64,000 nt of DNA from Kaistia defluvii (GCF_026343955.1 NZ_JAPKNI010000006.1:124001-188000); one strand, 5' to 3'; numbered from the stretch's first letter, positions 41,598 through 51,143 are shown. The notes: generated from the letters alone by a model not told the origin. Numbers and translations are program-made.

Positions 41598-42719
41598 ATG
41601 AGTGACAATGCAACGGGTTCGGCAGCGGCCGAACGAGGCCTGCCACCGTCGGAACCGGGCGGCGTCGCGAGCTTCGAGGAAGCCGATCGCGGCCCCATCC
41701 GGCGGATGCAGGAGTTCCTGCATCGTTTTCCGACCAGCATCCCGTTCATCGTGCTGCTGATCGGCGTCGTCATCTTCTCGTTCGCCGCGCCCGGCAAATT
41801 TCTCGCCCCGTTCAATTTCTCGCTGATCCTGCAGCAGGTGACGATCATCGCGATCCTCGGCGTCGCCCAGACGCTGGTGATCCTGACCGCCGGCATCGAC
41901 CTTTCGGTCGGCGTGATCATGATCCTCGCCTCGGTGGTGATGGGCCGGACGGCCGTCGTCTACGGGGTTCCCGTCGAGATCGCCTTTCCGCTTGGCCTGC
42001 TCGCGGGCCTCGCCTGCGGCTTCGTCAACGGCGTCATCGTCACCAAGCTGCGCCTCCCGCCCTTCATCGTGACGCTCGGCACCTGGAGCATCTTCGGCGC
42101 GCTCAACGTCTGGTATTCGAAGAGCGAGACGATCCGCCAAGCCGACGTCCAGGAAACCGCGCCCTTCCTGCAATGGACGGGCACGATCATCAAACCCTAT
42201 GACTTCTTCTCGAACACGCTCGGGCTCGACCTGGGCTTCCTGAAGGGCTGGGTGCTGAACTACGGCTCGGTGGTGATGCTGATCGTCGCCGCGGTCATCT
42301 GGTACGTGCTCAACAAGACCGCGTTCGGCCGCCACGTCTATGCCTCGGGCGACGATCCCGACGCGGCGCGGCTCGCCGGCATCAACACCGACCGCACGCT
42401 GATCGGTGTCTATGCGTTGGCCGGCTTCATCTGCGCCATCGCCGCCTGGGTCCTCATCGGCCGCATCGGCGGCGTCAGCCCGCAGGCCGGCCAGACCGCC
42501 AACCTCGATTCGATCACCGCCGTGGTGATCGGCGGCACCAGCCTGTTCGGCGGCCGCGGTTCGATCGTCGGCACGCTGGTCGGCGCGCTGATCGTGGGCG
42601 TGTTCCGCAACGGCCTCGCGCTCTCCGGCCTCGAACTGCTCTGGCAGGATTTCGCCGTCGGCGTGCTGATCATCGTCGCCGTCACCATCGACCAGTGGAT
42701 CCGGAAGATTTCGTCATGA
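41598..42719 (+). CDS. frcC: Sugar ABC transporter permease (FrcC-like)
   Basis: A 373-residue BPD_transp_2-family permease with about ten helices. Contains GVAQTLVILTAGIDLSVGVI, the family hallmark, and the coupling region ASGDDPDAARLAGINTDRTL; later VIGGTSLFGGRGSIVGTLVG. A GGGGAG ribosome site precedes the ATG. Its stop overlaps the ATPase start (ATGA), so the two are coupled. Part of the frcBCA operon for monosaccharide uptake. Confidence 0.9.
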   Translation: MSDNATGSAAAERGLPPSEPGGVASFEEADRGPIRRMQEFLHRFPTSIPFIVLLIGVVIFSFAAPGKFLAPFNFSLILQQVTIIAILGVAQTLVILTAGIDLSVGVIMILASVVMGRTAVVYGVPVEIAFPLGLLAGLACGFVNGVIVTKLRLPPFIVTLGTWSIFGALNVWYSKSETIRQADVQETAPFLQWTGTIIKPYDFFSNTLGLDLGFLKGWVLNYGSVVMLIVAAVIWYVLNKTAFGRHVYASGDDPDAARLAGINTDRTLIGVYALAGFICAIAAWVLIGRIGGVSPQAGQTANLDSITAVVIGGTSLFGGRGSIVGTLVGALIVGVFRNGLALSGLELLWQDFAVGVLIIVAVTIDQWIRKISS

Positions 42720-43522
42720 GCGCCGCAACTCCCATCGAACCCGCCGCCCTGGTCCCCGCGCTCAAGGCCCGCGCGCTCAACAAGCGCTATGGCCGCGTCG
42801 TCGCGCTCGACAATGCCGATTTCGACCTGATGCCGAACGAGATCCTCGCCGTCATCGGCGACAACGGCGCGGGCAAGTCGACCCTGATCAAGGCGCTCAC
42901 CGGCGCGGTCAGTCCCGACCATGGCGAGATCTGGCTGAACGGACAGCCGGTCTCCTTCAAGAGCCCGATCGAGGCGCGCAACCTGGGCATCGAGACCGTC
43001 TACCAGAACCTCGCCTTGTCGCCGGCGCTGTCGATCGCCGACAACATGTTCCTCGGGCGCGAGAAGCGGCGCGAGGACTTGATTGGCCGGATGTTCCGAA
43101 CCCTCGACAAGCCCTACATGCAGAAGGTGGCGCGCCAGAAGCTGACGGAACTGGGCCTGCTGACGATCCAGAACATCAACCAGCCGGTCGAGACGCTCTC
43201 CGGCGGCCAGCGCCAGGGCGTCGCCGTGGCGCGCGCCGCCGCCTTCGGCAGCCGCGTCGTCATCATGGACGAGCCGACGGCGGCGCTCGGCGTCAAGGAA
43301 TCGCGAAAGGTGCTGGAGACGATCCTGCGGCTCAAGGAGCGGGGCCTGCCGATCGTGCTGATCAGCCACAACATGCCGCATGTGTTCGAGGTGGCCGACC
43401 GCATCCACATCCATCGCCTCGGCAAGCGCATCGCCGTGATCAACCCGAAGAACCACACCATGTCCGACGCCGTGGCGATCATGACCGGCGCCATGGCGCC
43501 GCCCCTGGACGAGGCGGCCTGA
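42716..43522 (+). CDS. frcA: Sugar ABC transporter ATP-binding protein (FrcA-like)
   Basis: A 268-residue single-domain ATPase. Walker A GDNGAGKSTL, signature LSGGQRQGVAVARAAA, Walker B VVIMDEPTAALG and switch His in LISHNMPHVFEVADR. It is short and has only one nucleotide-binding half, as in FrcA, and ends after the cassette. ATG overlaps the permease stop. In S. meliloti a kinase (frcK) follows; here the next gene is an unrelated cyclase. Confidence 0.9.
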   Translation: MSAATPIEPAALVPALKARALNKRYGRVVALDNADFDLMPNEILAVIGDNGAGKSTLIKALTGAVSPDHGEIWLNGQPVSFKSPIEARNLGIETVYQNLALSPALSIADNMFLGREKRREDLIGRMFRTLDKPYMQKVARQKLTELGLLTIQNINQPVETLSGGQRQGVAVARAAAFGSRVVIMDEPTAALGVKESRKVLETILRLKERGLPIVLISHNMPHVFEVADRIHIHRLGKRIAVINPKNHTMSDAVAIMTGAMAPPLDEAA

Positions 43523-43588
43523 TCGAGGCGCGTTCCGTTCGCGCCCGCCTTCGGCTATCGTTCCGGCCGCGAGCGCGAACGGATATTC

Positions 43589-45778
43589 ATGCGATTCTTC
43601 GGCAGGCCCGTCTATTTCCTGGCAGTCGCCGCGTTTCTCGGGGGCGCCGTGCTGTTGCGCGTCGCCGACCCGTTCCCGGTCCAGGCGATCCGCCTGCTTG
43701 CCTTCGATCTCTATCAGCGCATGGCGCCGGCCGAACCGCTGGCCGAGCCGCCGGTCGTGGTGGTCGATATCGACGAGCCCTCGCTGAAGGCCATCGGCCA
43801 ATGGCCATGGCCGCGCACGGTGATGGCGGAACTTACCCGCAAGCTGGGGGAGGCGGGGGCCGCCGCGATCGTCTTCGACGTCCTGTTTTCCGAGCCGGAC
43901 CAGAGTTCGCCGGAGGAGGTGGTCAAGCGGCTGCTGCCGGAGCAGGCGGCGCTGGTCACCGCGTCGATCGGCAGTGCCCCGACGCATGACAGGACCTTCG
44001 CCGACGCGCTTGCCGGGACGCCTTCCGTGCTCGGCCTGTCGCTGTCGGGCGGGGGCGCGCCGCTGCCGCATCTGAACGCCGGCTTCGCCACGGCCGGCGA
44101 CGACCCGCGCCCCTTCATTCCGAATTTCGCCGGCGCCGTCGTCAACCTGCCGGTGCTCGACGCGGCGGCGAAGGGGCTCGGCTCGATCAACTGGTTGCAG
44201 GATCGCGACCAGATCGTGCGCCGCGTGCCGCTGGTGCTGCGCGTCGGCGATACGCTGGTGCCGTCTCTGGCGGCCGAGGCGCTGCGTGTCGCGCAGGACG
44301 CGGGCTCCTATATCCTCAAGGGATCCAACGCCAGCGGCGAGGAGGCTTTCGGCCGGTCGACCGGGCTTAACCATGTGCGGATCGGCGCGCTGGTGGTGCC
44401 GACCGATGCCGACGGCGCGATCTGGCTGCGCTTCCGGCCCAGCGATCCCGAGAATTTCGTCTCCGCCAGCGACGTGCTCAGCGGCAACATTCCCGCCCAT
44501 GCGATGGAGGGCCGCATCGTCCTGGTCGGCACCTCGGCGGCCGGCCTGCTCGACCTGCGCGCCACGCCGCTCGATTCCGCCGTTCCGGGCGTCGAGATCC
44601 ATGCGCAGGTGATCGAGCACATCCTGACCGGCCGCTCGCTGACCCGGCCCGATTACGCCAGCGGACTGGAGATCGCCGGCATTGTCGCGCTCGGGCTGCT
44701 GTTGGCGCTGGTGCTGCCGCTGGTTTCGGCGGGCATCGCCGCGATCCTGGGCGTGCTGGCGATCGGCGGCATCCTGGTCGGTGGCTTCCTCGCCTATGAC
44801 GGGGCGGGACTGCTGTTCGACCCGTTCTATCCGGCGCTGGTGATCGCGCTGCTGGTGATCGGATCGGTGCTCTACACTTTCCGCCAGGCCGAGCGCGCCC
44901 GCGCCGGCATCCGCCGCGCCTTCCAGCATTACGTCTCGCCGGCGGTGGTCGATGAGATCATCGCCGATCCGACGCGGCTGGAACTGGGGGGCGAGATGCG
45001 CGAGCTGACGCTGCTGTTCTGCGACGTGCGCAATTTCACCACCCTGGCGGAAGGCCTGAGCGCGACCGAGCTGACCGGCTTCATCAACGAGCTGATGACG
45101 CCCTTGTCCGACATCATCCTCGAGCATCGCGGCACGATCGACAAATATATGGGCGACGCCGTCATGGCGTTCTGGAACGCCCCGCTCGACGATCCCGACC
45201 ACGCGCGCCATGCGCTGGACGCCGCCGAGGCGATGATGGCCGCCATGATCAAGCTGAACGCGGGCTGGCAGGCCGCGGCGGCCGAGCGTGGGCGCGCCAT
45301 GCCGGAGGTGCGGATCGGCATCGGCATCAATACCGGCGCCTGCTGCGTCGGCAATCTCGGGACGGCCCGGCGCTTCGACTATTCGGCGATCGGCGACGAG
45401 GTCAACATCGCCAGCCGCCTCGAGCAACTGACCAAGGAGTACGGCCTTGGCGTGATTGTCGGCGAGCCGACGGTGCGGGCGGCGGGGAGCGCCGGGCTGG
45501 TCGAGATCGACCGCATCCAGGTGCGCGGCCGCCTTGGCGTCAGCCGGATCTTCACCATGGTGCCGGCCGATGCCGAGCCGGACTTCGTCGCGGCGCAGCA
45601 GGCTTTCGCCGCCGTGCTGCCGCAGCACGATCCGGCGATCTGGCGGGAGGCATTTTATCGCGCAAAGTCCTCCGCGCCGGCTCGCTTTGCCGGCTATTAT
45701 CACACTATGCTCGAGCGGCTTTCGGCGCGCGGCGGACCCGGGGGGGAGCCGTCCCCACAGATCACCATCGACCTGTGA
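43589..45778 (+). CDS. CHASE2-domain adenylate/guanylate cyclase
   Basis: A 729-residue membrane enzyme. N-terminal helix, extracytoplasmic CHASE2 domain (about 30-350: VVVVDIDEPSLKAIGQWPWP, FDVLFSEPDQ, VLVGTSAAGLLDLRATP), three helices (about 355-430), then a class III cyclase domain with metal Asp479 (LLFCDVRNFT) and Asp523 (DKYMGDAVMAFW), and the conserved IGDEVNIASRLEQL. Substrate (ATP or GTP) is not provable here; ATP is usual in this class. Neighbours include a FecR-domain protein and a cNMP-binding protein, suggesting an envelope signalling circuit. Confidence 0.9.
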   Translation: MRFFGRPVYFLAVAAFLGGAVLLRVADPFPVQAIRLLAFDLYQRMAPAEPLAEPPVVVVDIDEPSLKAIGQWPWPRTVMAELTRKLGEAGAAAIVFDVLFSEPDQSSPEEVVKRLLPEQAALVTASIGSAPTHDRTFADALAGTPSVLGLSLSGGGAPLPHLNAGFATAGDDPRPFIPNFAGAVVNLPVLDAAAKGLGSINWLQDRDQIVRRVPLVLRVGDTLVPSLAAEALRVAQDAGSYILKGSNASGEEAFGRSTGLNHVRIGALVVPTDADGAIWLRFRPSDPENFVSASDVLSGNIPAHAMEGRIVLVGTSAAGLLDLRATPLDSAVPGVEIHAQVIEHILTGRSLTRPDYASGLEIAGIVALGLLLALVLPLVSAGIAAILGVLAIGGILVGGFLAYDGAGLLFDPFYPALVIALLVIGSVLYTFRQAERARAGIRRAFQHYVSPAVVDEIIADPTRLELGGEMRELTLLFCDVRNFTTLAEGLSATELTGFINELMTPLSDIILEHRGTIDKYMGDAVMAFWNAPLDDPDHARHALDAAEAMMAAMIKLNAGWQAAAAERGRAMPEVRIGIGINTGACCVGNLGTARRFDYSAIGDEVNIASRLEQLTKEYGLGVIVGEPTVRAAGSAGLVEIDRIQVRGRLGVSRIFTMVPADAEPDFVAAQQAFAAVLPQHDPAIWREAFYRAKSSAPARFAGYYHTMLERLSARGGPGGEPSPQITIDL

Positions 45779-45865
45779 CGTGGATCACATTCGGCCCGCG
45801 CGCGTTCTGCCAGATTCGAACCGTGTCCGGGTTGCACAGGCAAGCCGGCGGCATTCCGGGGGACC

Positions 45866-46258
45866 GTGTTGATCGATCCGACGCTCGCACCGATCGCTGC
45901 ATTGGCAATATTCCAGGTCAAGCACGTCGTCTGCGACTATTTCCTGCAGACGACCAACCAGATCCTCAACAAGGGCCGTTATGGCCATCCGGCCGGGCTG
46001 ATTCATGCCGGGATCCACGCCCTCGGCTCGATTCCGGTCTTCCTGATCTATCCGACGCGCCTGCCGATCGCGCTGCTGATCCTGGCGATGGAATTCGTGT
46101 TGCACTACCACATCGACTGGCTCAAGAACGACCTTGGCGCCCGGTTTGGCTGGGGTCCGAAGGATAAGGCGTACTGGTGGGCGATGGGCCTCGACCAGCT
46201 GGCGCACCAGGCGACCTATCTAGCGATGACGCTGGCGCTGGTGCTGGTCAATCGATAG
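45866..46258 (+). CDS. DUF3307 membrane protein
   Basis: A 130-residue protein with three to four helices. The pattern HVVCDYFLQTTNQILNKG, AGIHALGSIPVFLIYP and HYHIDWLKN is that of DUF3307, with conserved His/Asp residues that could bind metal. Start is GTG (45866). It follows the cyclase after 87 bases and may be co-transcribed. Function unknown. Confidence 0.75.
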   Translation: MLIDPTLAPIAALAIFQVKHVVCDYFLQTTNQILNKGRYGHPAGLIHAGIHALGSIPVFLIYPTRLPIALLILAMEFVLHYHIDWLKNDLGARFGWGPKDKAYWWAMGLDQLAHQATYLAMTLALVLVNR

Positions 46259-46522
46259 CACCGGGCGTTTTTTTCGCGCGGGTCGCGAGCGTTGCCGGCG
46301 TCGTCGTTGAAACGCCGACCCCGCACGCCCCGGCCGAGGCGGATCCAGACGCGCCGGCGATCTCAGGGACCGATATTGAAGAACTCGACCCTCATCCCGG
46401 AGTGCTTGGCAAAGCCGACCTCGAAGGAGGATGGCCGAGCGTGTTGACACGCGCTTGGAGCATCAGAGGCTTAGTCTTCGCATGGCCATGAACCATCCAT
46501 GGTCCAATTGGGACCGGACGCC

Positions 46523-47680
46523 TCAGAACCGCGTGACCACCCGCGCCATGGCGATGTGGTTGCCGAATTCGGCCTGCTCGTCGTTCGACTGGTTCCACTG
46601 GTAGCGGTAGTCGAGCGCGATGTCGGTCTGCATGCCGAGCGCACGGTTGAACACGGCGCTGAGGAGCGGCTCGATCATCACGTCGTCGCGATCCGCGCCG
46701 TCCGGCGTGTAGAGGTTGCTGTACAGCGTCTGGGTGATGTCGACGCCGCCACCCAAAGTCAGCCAATCGGCCACCTGGTTGAAATATTCGAAGCGCGCGC
46801 CCCAGGAGACATAATTGCCGGGCTTGATGTCATCCGGGCCGAGGCTGCCATTGGTCACGTCGATGCCGCCAATGCCGCTCCAGCGCGCATGCGGCGTGAA
46901 GACGAAGACGTCGCTGTTCTGCACCACCTGCGGCAACGCCCAGCGGCCGATGACATCGGCATAGAAGCCATCCGTCGAGATGGACTGGTCGCCGAAGCTG
47001 CGATAGCCGCCGCGTACGCGCAGCAGCTGATAGGCGCCCTGCAAGTAGCCCTCGAACTGCATGCCGGCGATCGCCTCGGAATAATAATAGGCGTTGTCGA
47101 GGAACGACACGCCGCCGCCGGCGAATGGGTTGACGTTGATCTGCGTGCTGACCGGCAGGATCGGCCCGGTGACGCCGCCGAGATAGCCATAGTCGAGGTA
47201 GCTGACATCGCTGAAATATTCGGCGTTGCCGAGCAGCAGCGTGCGCCAGCGCGTGTCGCCCAGACGGCGCTCGTCCTCGACCCGCCCGGCCACATAGGCC
47301 TTGAGCGAGCTTTCGAGGTCGCTATGGCGCTGCAGCGGGTTGCTCTCATAGCCGAGCCCGCCCGTCAGCGTGACGAGTGTCGTGTCCGGCTGCAGCTCGC
47401 GACGGATGCGGACCAGCGCGGCCAGAGCCTCGGCGTTTTCGGGGTCGTAGAGCAGCACGCGTTCATAGGTCGCCAGCGCCTTGCGCGGCTGTCCGACAGC
47501 CTCGGCCAGACGGGCATATTCCATGTTGGCGGCGGTATCGGTCGGGTTGGCGAGCACGCGCTGGTAAGCCTCGCCGAGGGCGATCGCCTCCGAACGATCC
47601 ACGGCCAGCGCCGGCGCGAGGGACGCACCAAGCGCTACGGCGTAGGCGGCGAGTGCAAACGCCAGAAGACTGCGCTTCAC
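46523..47680 (-). CDS. TPR-containing outer-membrane beta-barrel protein
   Basis: A 385-residue precursor. Signal peptide (cleavage near ALAVD), about two TPR motifs (AANMEYARLAEAVGQPRKAL, ATYERVLLYDPENAEALAAL), then a long strand-rich domain (from LGYESNPLQ to the end) with alternating pattern and a C-terminal MARVVTRF with terminal Phe, typical of outer-membrane barrels. Divergent from the FecR gene, with a 243-base gap between them. Likely works with FecR and the cyclase in the envelope; the role is inferred. Confidence 0.7.
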   Translation of the reverse strand: MKRSLLAFALAAYAVALGASLAPALAVDRSEAIALGEAYQRVLANPTDTAANMEYARLAEAVGQPRKALATYERVLLYDPENAEALAALVRIRRELQPDTTLVTLTGGLGYESNPLQRHSDLESSLKAYVAGRVEDERRLGDTRWRTLLLGNAEYFSDVSYLDYGYLGGVTGPILPVSTQINVNPFAGGGVSFLDNAYYYSEAIAGMQFEGYLQGAYQLLRVRGGYRSFGDQSISTDGFYADVIGRWALPQVVQNSDVFVFTPHARWSGIGGIDVTNGSLGPDDIKPGNYVSWGARFEYFNQVADWLTLGGGVDITQTLYSNLYTPDGADRDDVMIEPLLSAVFNRALGMQTDIALDYRYQWNQSNDEQAEFGNHIAMARVVTRF

Positions 47681-47923
47681 GCTCGGAAGCTCCCCATCAA
47701 TCCTGAATTAACCAAGGATAAATTCCACCGGGTCCTGGGGCAACCTCTGTCGACCGCTCGCCGCGACTTTGCTGGCGAGCGGTGCAGATTGGCCACGACT
47801 ACCGCAAAAGCGGTCCTTCCGTAGTGTCTCCGCTCGCTCTTCTTGCCGCCGGGCTTGGTTTGTCGGACGCGGAGTGGCAAAATCCTCGGCAATTCCAATG
47901 ATCCCAGCAACCGGGAGCCCATC

Positions 47924-48724
47924 ATGCGTATCGGTCGTCTCATCAGGACCGCCGCGGCCGTCCTGGCCCTCGCCACGGTCGCTGCGGCCCCGGTCTCCGC
48001 CGCCGAGACGACGATCGGCCGGGCTGGGGCGATTCACAACAAGGTGGAAGGCGTGGTGCGGGGCGCCGCGCGTCCGCTCGCCGTGCGCGACCCCATTGTC
48101 CAGAACCAGCAGGTGCGCACGGGCGACAACTCGACCGCGCAGCTCCTGTTCCTGGACGAGACCAGCCTGAATGTGGGGCCCGGCTCGGACATCACCCTCG
48201 ACCGTTTCGTCTACGATCCCGGCCGCTCGCAGAACGACATCGCGCTGCGCGCCACCAAGGGCATCTTTCGCTTCGTCTCCGGTTCGTCCGATCCGCGCAG
48301 CTATCACCTGAAGACGCCGGTCGCGACGATCGGCGTGCGCGGCACCATCTACGACACCATCGTCGGACCCAGCGAATCCGTCATCATCCTGGTCGAGGGC
48401 AAGCTGGTGATCACGCTGCCCGGCGGGCGCGAGGTCACGCTCGACCGGCCCGGCAAGGCGCTGCGCATCCACAAGGGCGGGCGTATCGAAGGGCCGCTGA
48501 CCTGGGACGGCTCGCTGATCCGCGTCACCGGGGTCGTGCCCTATCCGCTTTATGGCGACAGCTTCCTGCCCTATCCGGAGAAGCTGAAGGCCCAGGAAGG
48601 TGGCCGCAACGACATCATCAACGATCTGAACAACCGCGTGCGGAACTACGATTCCGGGCCTTCCTGCGGCGACGGTGACTACAATTGCGGTTGCGGCGCG
48701 AACCACGACCGCTACTGCGACTGA
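47924..48724 (+). CDS. Secreted FecR-domain protein
   Basis: A 266-residue precursor with a signal peptide (cleavage near VSAAE). A FecR domain spans about 45-165: VRTGDNSTAQLLFLDETSLN, DRFVYDPGRSQNDIALRATK, FRFVSGSS, KTPVATIGVRGTIYDTIV. Unlike classic FecR it has no membrane helix or anti-sigma region, so it is a periplasmic beta-sandwich of unknown ligand. The C-terminus is Cys-rich (SCGDGDYNCGCGANHDRYCD). The ATG has GGGAGCC upstream. Often found near CHASE2 cyclases, as here. Confidence 0.82.
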   Translation: MRIGRLIRTAAAVLALATVAAAPVSAAETTIGRAGAIHNKVEGVVRGAARPLAVRDPIVQNQQVRTGDNSTAQLLFLDETSLNVGPGSDITLDRFVYDPGRSQNDIALRATKGIFRFVSGSSDPRSYHLKTPVATIGVRGTIYDTIVGPSESVIILVEGKLVITLPGGREVTLDRPGKALRIHKGGRIEGPLTWDGSLIRVTGVVPYPLYGDSFLPYPEKLKAQEGGRNDIINDLNNRVRNYDSGPSCGDGDYNCGCGANHDRYCD

Positions 48725-48811
48725 CACCGGGGGCACGGAAGCACGGAAGCATGTCGTTCAGGCGGGCGTGTCCTTGATGCCCCAACTGCGGCCTTGCCTC
48801 GGCCGGTTGGC

Positions 48812-49318
48812 TCACCCCCGCCCGAATAGCCGCCGCATGGCGGCGACGATCTCGTCGGTGCGGATGCCGAGGATCCGGCTCGCATGCTCGTCGTCGGCGA
48901 TCTGCTCCAGTTCCGCCCGGCGCCTGGCCAGGACGGCGCCGAAATGGTCCACCAGTTCGGGCGAATGCGTGAGAACGTTTTCCAGCGCCACCTTGGTGAT
49001 CTCGACGACGCGGGTCGGCTCCATCGTCGTGACGGTAGCGGCGCGGCGGGCGCCGGTCATCAGCGACATCTCGCCAAAGATTTCGCCGGGACCGAGCATG
49101 GCGACTTCCCGTAGCGGATGGCGGGTGCCGGCGACGGTGACGTCGACCTTGCCGCTGACGAGAATGAACATCGAGGTGCCGAAATCCCCCTCGGTCATCA
49201 GCACGCGGTCCTTGCCGACGTCATAGACCTTGCTGCGCGCGGCGAGCTCGTCGATCTGCCGCGCCGAAAGCACGTCGGCAAATAGCGGGGTCCGGGCCAG
49301 AACGTCGCGCGCTTCCAT
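48812..49318 (-). CDS. Cyclic-nucleotide-binding domain protein
   Basis: A 168-residue soluble protein made of one CRP-like cNMP-binding domain: FILVSGKVDVTVAG, GPGEIFGEMSLMTGARRAATV with the phosphate-binding cassette (GEMSLMTGARRAA), then a C-helix and short tail (ASRILGIRTDEIVAAMRRLF). There is no DNA-binding domain, so it would act by protein contact. A plausible effector for the nearby cyclase. The ATG at 49318 has only a weak ribosome site. Confidence 0.85.
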   Translation of the reverse strand: MEARDVLARTPLFADVLSARQIDELAARSKVYDVGKDRVLMTEGDFGTSMFILVSGKVDVTVAGTRHPLREVAMLGPGEIFGEMSLMTGARRAATVTTMEPTRVVEITKVALENVLTHSPELVDHFGAVLARRRAELEQIADDEHASRILGIRTDEIVAAMRRLFGRG

Positions 49319-49492
49319 GGAAGATCGTCTCCATTGTTGCCGGAGTGTGGGTCCAGCATGGCTTCGCCGTCAAGCGGCGGGCTGCCGAGAGCGTTTTCGA
49401 GCGAAGTGGGTACCGGTTCGCGCAAAGAAAACGCGATCCCACAAGGAGTTGGAGCCTTTCTCCGGTTCAGAGAAACGGTGAAAGGCTCGAGG

Positions 49493-50668
49493 CTAGCGGT
49501 CCTGGAGTCTGAAGGCGATGGGAACGCTAATCTCGAGCTGGGTCATGCCTTCCGGCATGCGCGGAAAGGGGGATGCCCTGCGGACCGCCGAGATGGCGGC
49601 TTCGTCGAGCATCGGGTTTCCGGCGCTGCTCGCCACCACGATGTTCCGGGCGTCGCCCGACGGCGTGATCACGAACTGGACCTGGGCGCGGCCGCTGATT
49701 CCGAGCCGCTTCGCCTTGCTGGGCATCTGGGTCGAACGCGCGATCTTGGCCCGCACCTTGCCCTTGTAGTTGGAATTGGCGGCAGCGCCGGAACCCGCCT
49801 CGCGCGACCGTCCTTTGCCGCTGTCGCGGGCGGTCGTGTTATTGCTGGCGACGGATGCGCCACGGTGGCTGTCCGTCTCGGCATTGCCGCGGCTCGGCGC
49901 TTCGGCCCTGCGCTTCCGGTCGGCCTTTTCCGCCTTCTCTCGCGGCGGCTTGCGGGTCGGCTCGGCCTTTTCGGCGATCTTCTTCTCAACCGGCTTCGGC
50001 TCGACGCGCTTGGCTTCGACCGGCCGGGTCTCGACTGGCTTCTCGACGGGCAGCGCCTCGACCGGCTTGGCCTCGGGCAGGGGCGGCAGTTCCTCCGCCG
50101 GCTCTATCGCCGTCAGCACGGCGGTCTGCACCGGTGCGACGGTCGGCTCGACTGGCGCGAGGTCCGGTGTCGTCGGGGCGATGGCGGCGAGCGTCTCCGT
50201 GGGCGCGATTTCGGTCGTCGCGGGCGAGGGCGCGGCCGGGAGGTCGCTCTCGACCGGCGTCGCCGAAATGTCGGCCGTCCGTACCGGCGCTATGCTGCTC
50301 GACGGCGTCTCGCTGGGGGTGATCTCGGCCACGGCCGTGGCCTCGACGGCCTCGGCGACCGCTGATGGCGCCAACTGCGGCGTCGGCTCGGCATTGATCG
50401 GGGAGGGGGAGAGGGCGGCCAGCGTCGTCGGCTCGGCGGTAGGGGCGACCTCGGTATCCTGCGCCGTCTGCAGTTCTTCGCTGAGGAACTCCTGGATCTC
50501 GACATCCGATCCGAGCGTCGCGTCGATTGAACCCTCGACCGAACTCCCGGCGCCGCTGCCGGCTTCCGCGACCGCGTCGGGATCGGGCGTGAAGGCTGCG
50601 ACCACCGCGCCATGCGCCGCGATCGACAGGATCAGTGCCCAAGCCCAGGACGCGCGCCGAACCTTCAT
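49493..50668 (-). CDS. tonB: TonB-family energy transducer
   Basis: A 391-residue protein. Short cytoplasmic start and one membrane helix (SWAWALILSIAAHGAVVAAF), a long Pro/Ala/Thr/Glu-rich linker of about 230 residues (many PTEP, ETLAA, KPVEK blocks) that spans the periplasm, and a C-terminal TonB domain (about 300-391: ISGRAQVQFVITPSGDARNI, LDEAAISAVRRASPFPRMPE). It links proton motive force to outer-membrane receptors for iron and other ligands. ATG 50668 has GAGG upstream. It lies 28 bases after a secreted protein gene preceded by an iron box. Confidence 0.88.
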   Translation of the reverse strand: MKVRRASWAWALILSIAAHGAVVAAFTPDPDAVAEAGSGAGSSVEGSIDATLGSDVEIQEFLSEELQTAQDTEVAPTAEPTTLAALSPSPINAEPTPQLAPSAVAEAVEATAVAEITPSETPSSSIAPVRTADISATPVESDLPAAPSPATTEIAPTETLAAIAPTTPDLAPVEPTVAPVQTAVLTAIEPAEELPPLPEAKPVEALPVEKPVETRPVEAKRVEPKPVEKKIAEKAEPTRKPPREKAEKADRKRRAEAPSRGNAETDSHRGASVASNNTTARDSGKGRSREAGSGAAANSNYKGKVRAKIARSTQMPSKAKRLGISGRAQVQFVITPSGDARNIVVASSAGNPMLDEAAISAVRRASPFPRMPEGMTQLEISVPIAFRLQDR

Positions 50669-50696
50669 CACGGAGCCTCGATCCCTCGCGTCATCA

Positions 50697-51143
50697 TCAA
50701 TTGTCGAAGCGCATGTCGGTGCGCGTCGCGACCTGGATGCTCTCGGCACAGGAACCGGGGGTGAGGCCGGCGCCGCTGCATTCCTTGACGTCGTTGACGA
50801 GGATGCGGGCGATCGACGGGCAGGACGTCTCGGGGATGTCGAACTGGCGGACACGGCTCTTGCCGGCCGGCACCTTGGCGGTGCGGACGACGACGAAGCG
50901 GTTGACTCGGCCATCCTGCTCGAACAGCACCAGTTCCAGCGCCATGTCGTCGATGCCGGTCGAGAGGCGGTTGTCGATGACGAAGCTCAGCCGGCAGGCC
51001 TTGGCATTGGCCTCGGCGCCATTCAGCTCGATGGAGAGCGATGGGGGCGCGGGTTGCGCTTCGGCGACCGATGTCGCCGCCATCAGGGCCAGTGCCGCGC
51101 CGAGCTGCACGCCGACGCGCTTGCCGCCACTCAAAACTGCCAT
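50697..51143 (-). CDS. Secreted hypothetical protein in the tonB operon
   Basis: A 148-residue precursor. Signal peptide (GGKRVGVQLGAALALMAATS, cleavage near AEAQ), then a compact strand-rich domain (PSLSIELNGAEANAKACRLS, VPAGKSRVRQFDIPETSC) with four cysteines (ACRLS, TSCPS, KECSG, GSCAES) that may form disulfides. Start at ATG 51143, with GGGGTGG upstream; 51158 is less likely. Its position between an iron box and tonB suggests a role in iron or TonB-dependent uptake. No family recognised. Confidence 0.7.
   Translation of the reverse strand: MAVLSGGKRVGVQLGAALALMAATSVAEAQPAPPSLSIELNGAEANAKACRLSFVIDNRLSTGIDDMALELVLFEQDGRVNRFVVVRTAKVPAGKSRVRQFDIPETSCPSIARILVNDVKECSGAGLTPGSCAESIQVATRTDMRFDN

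Noticed and set aside
42410-45703. A 1097-codon minus-strand open frame across frcC, frcA and the cyclase
   Set aside because: It runs opposite to three well-supported genes and encodes Arg/His/Asp-rich sequence with no recognisable domain.
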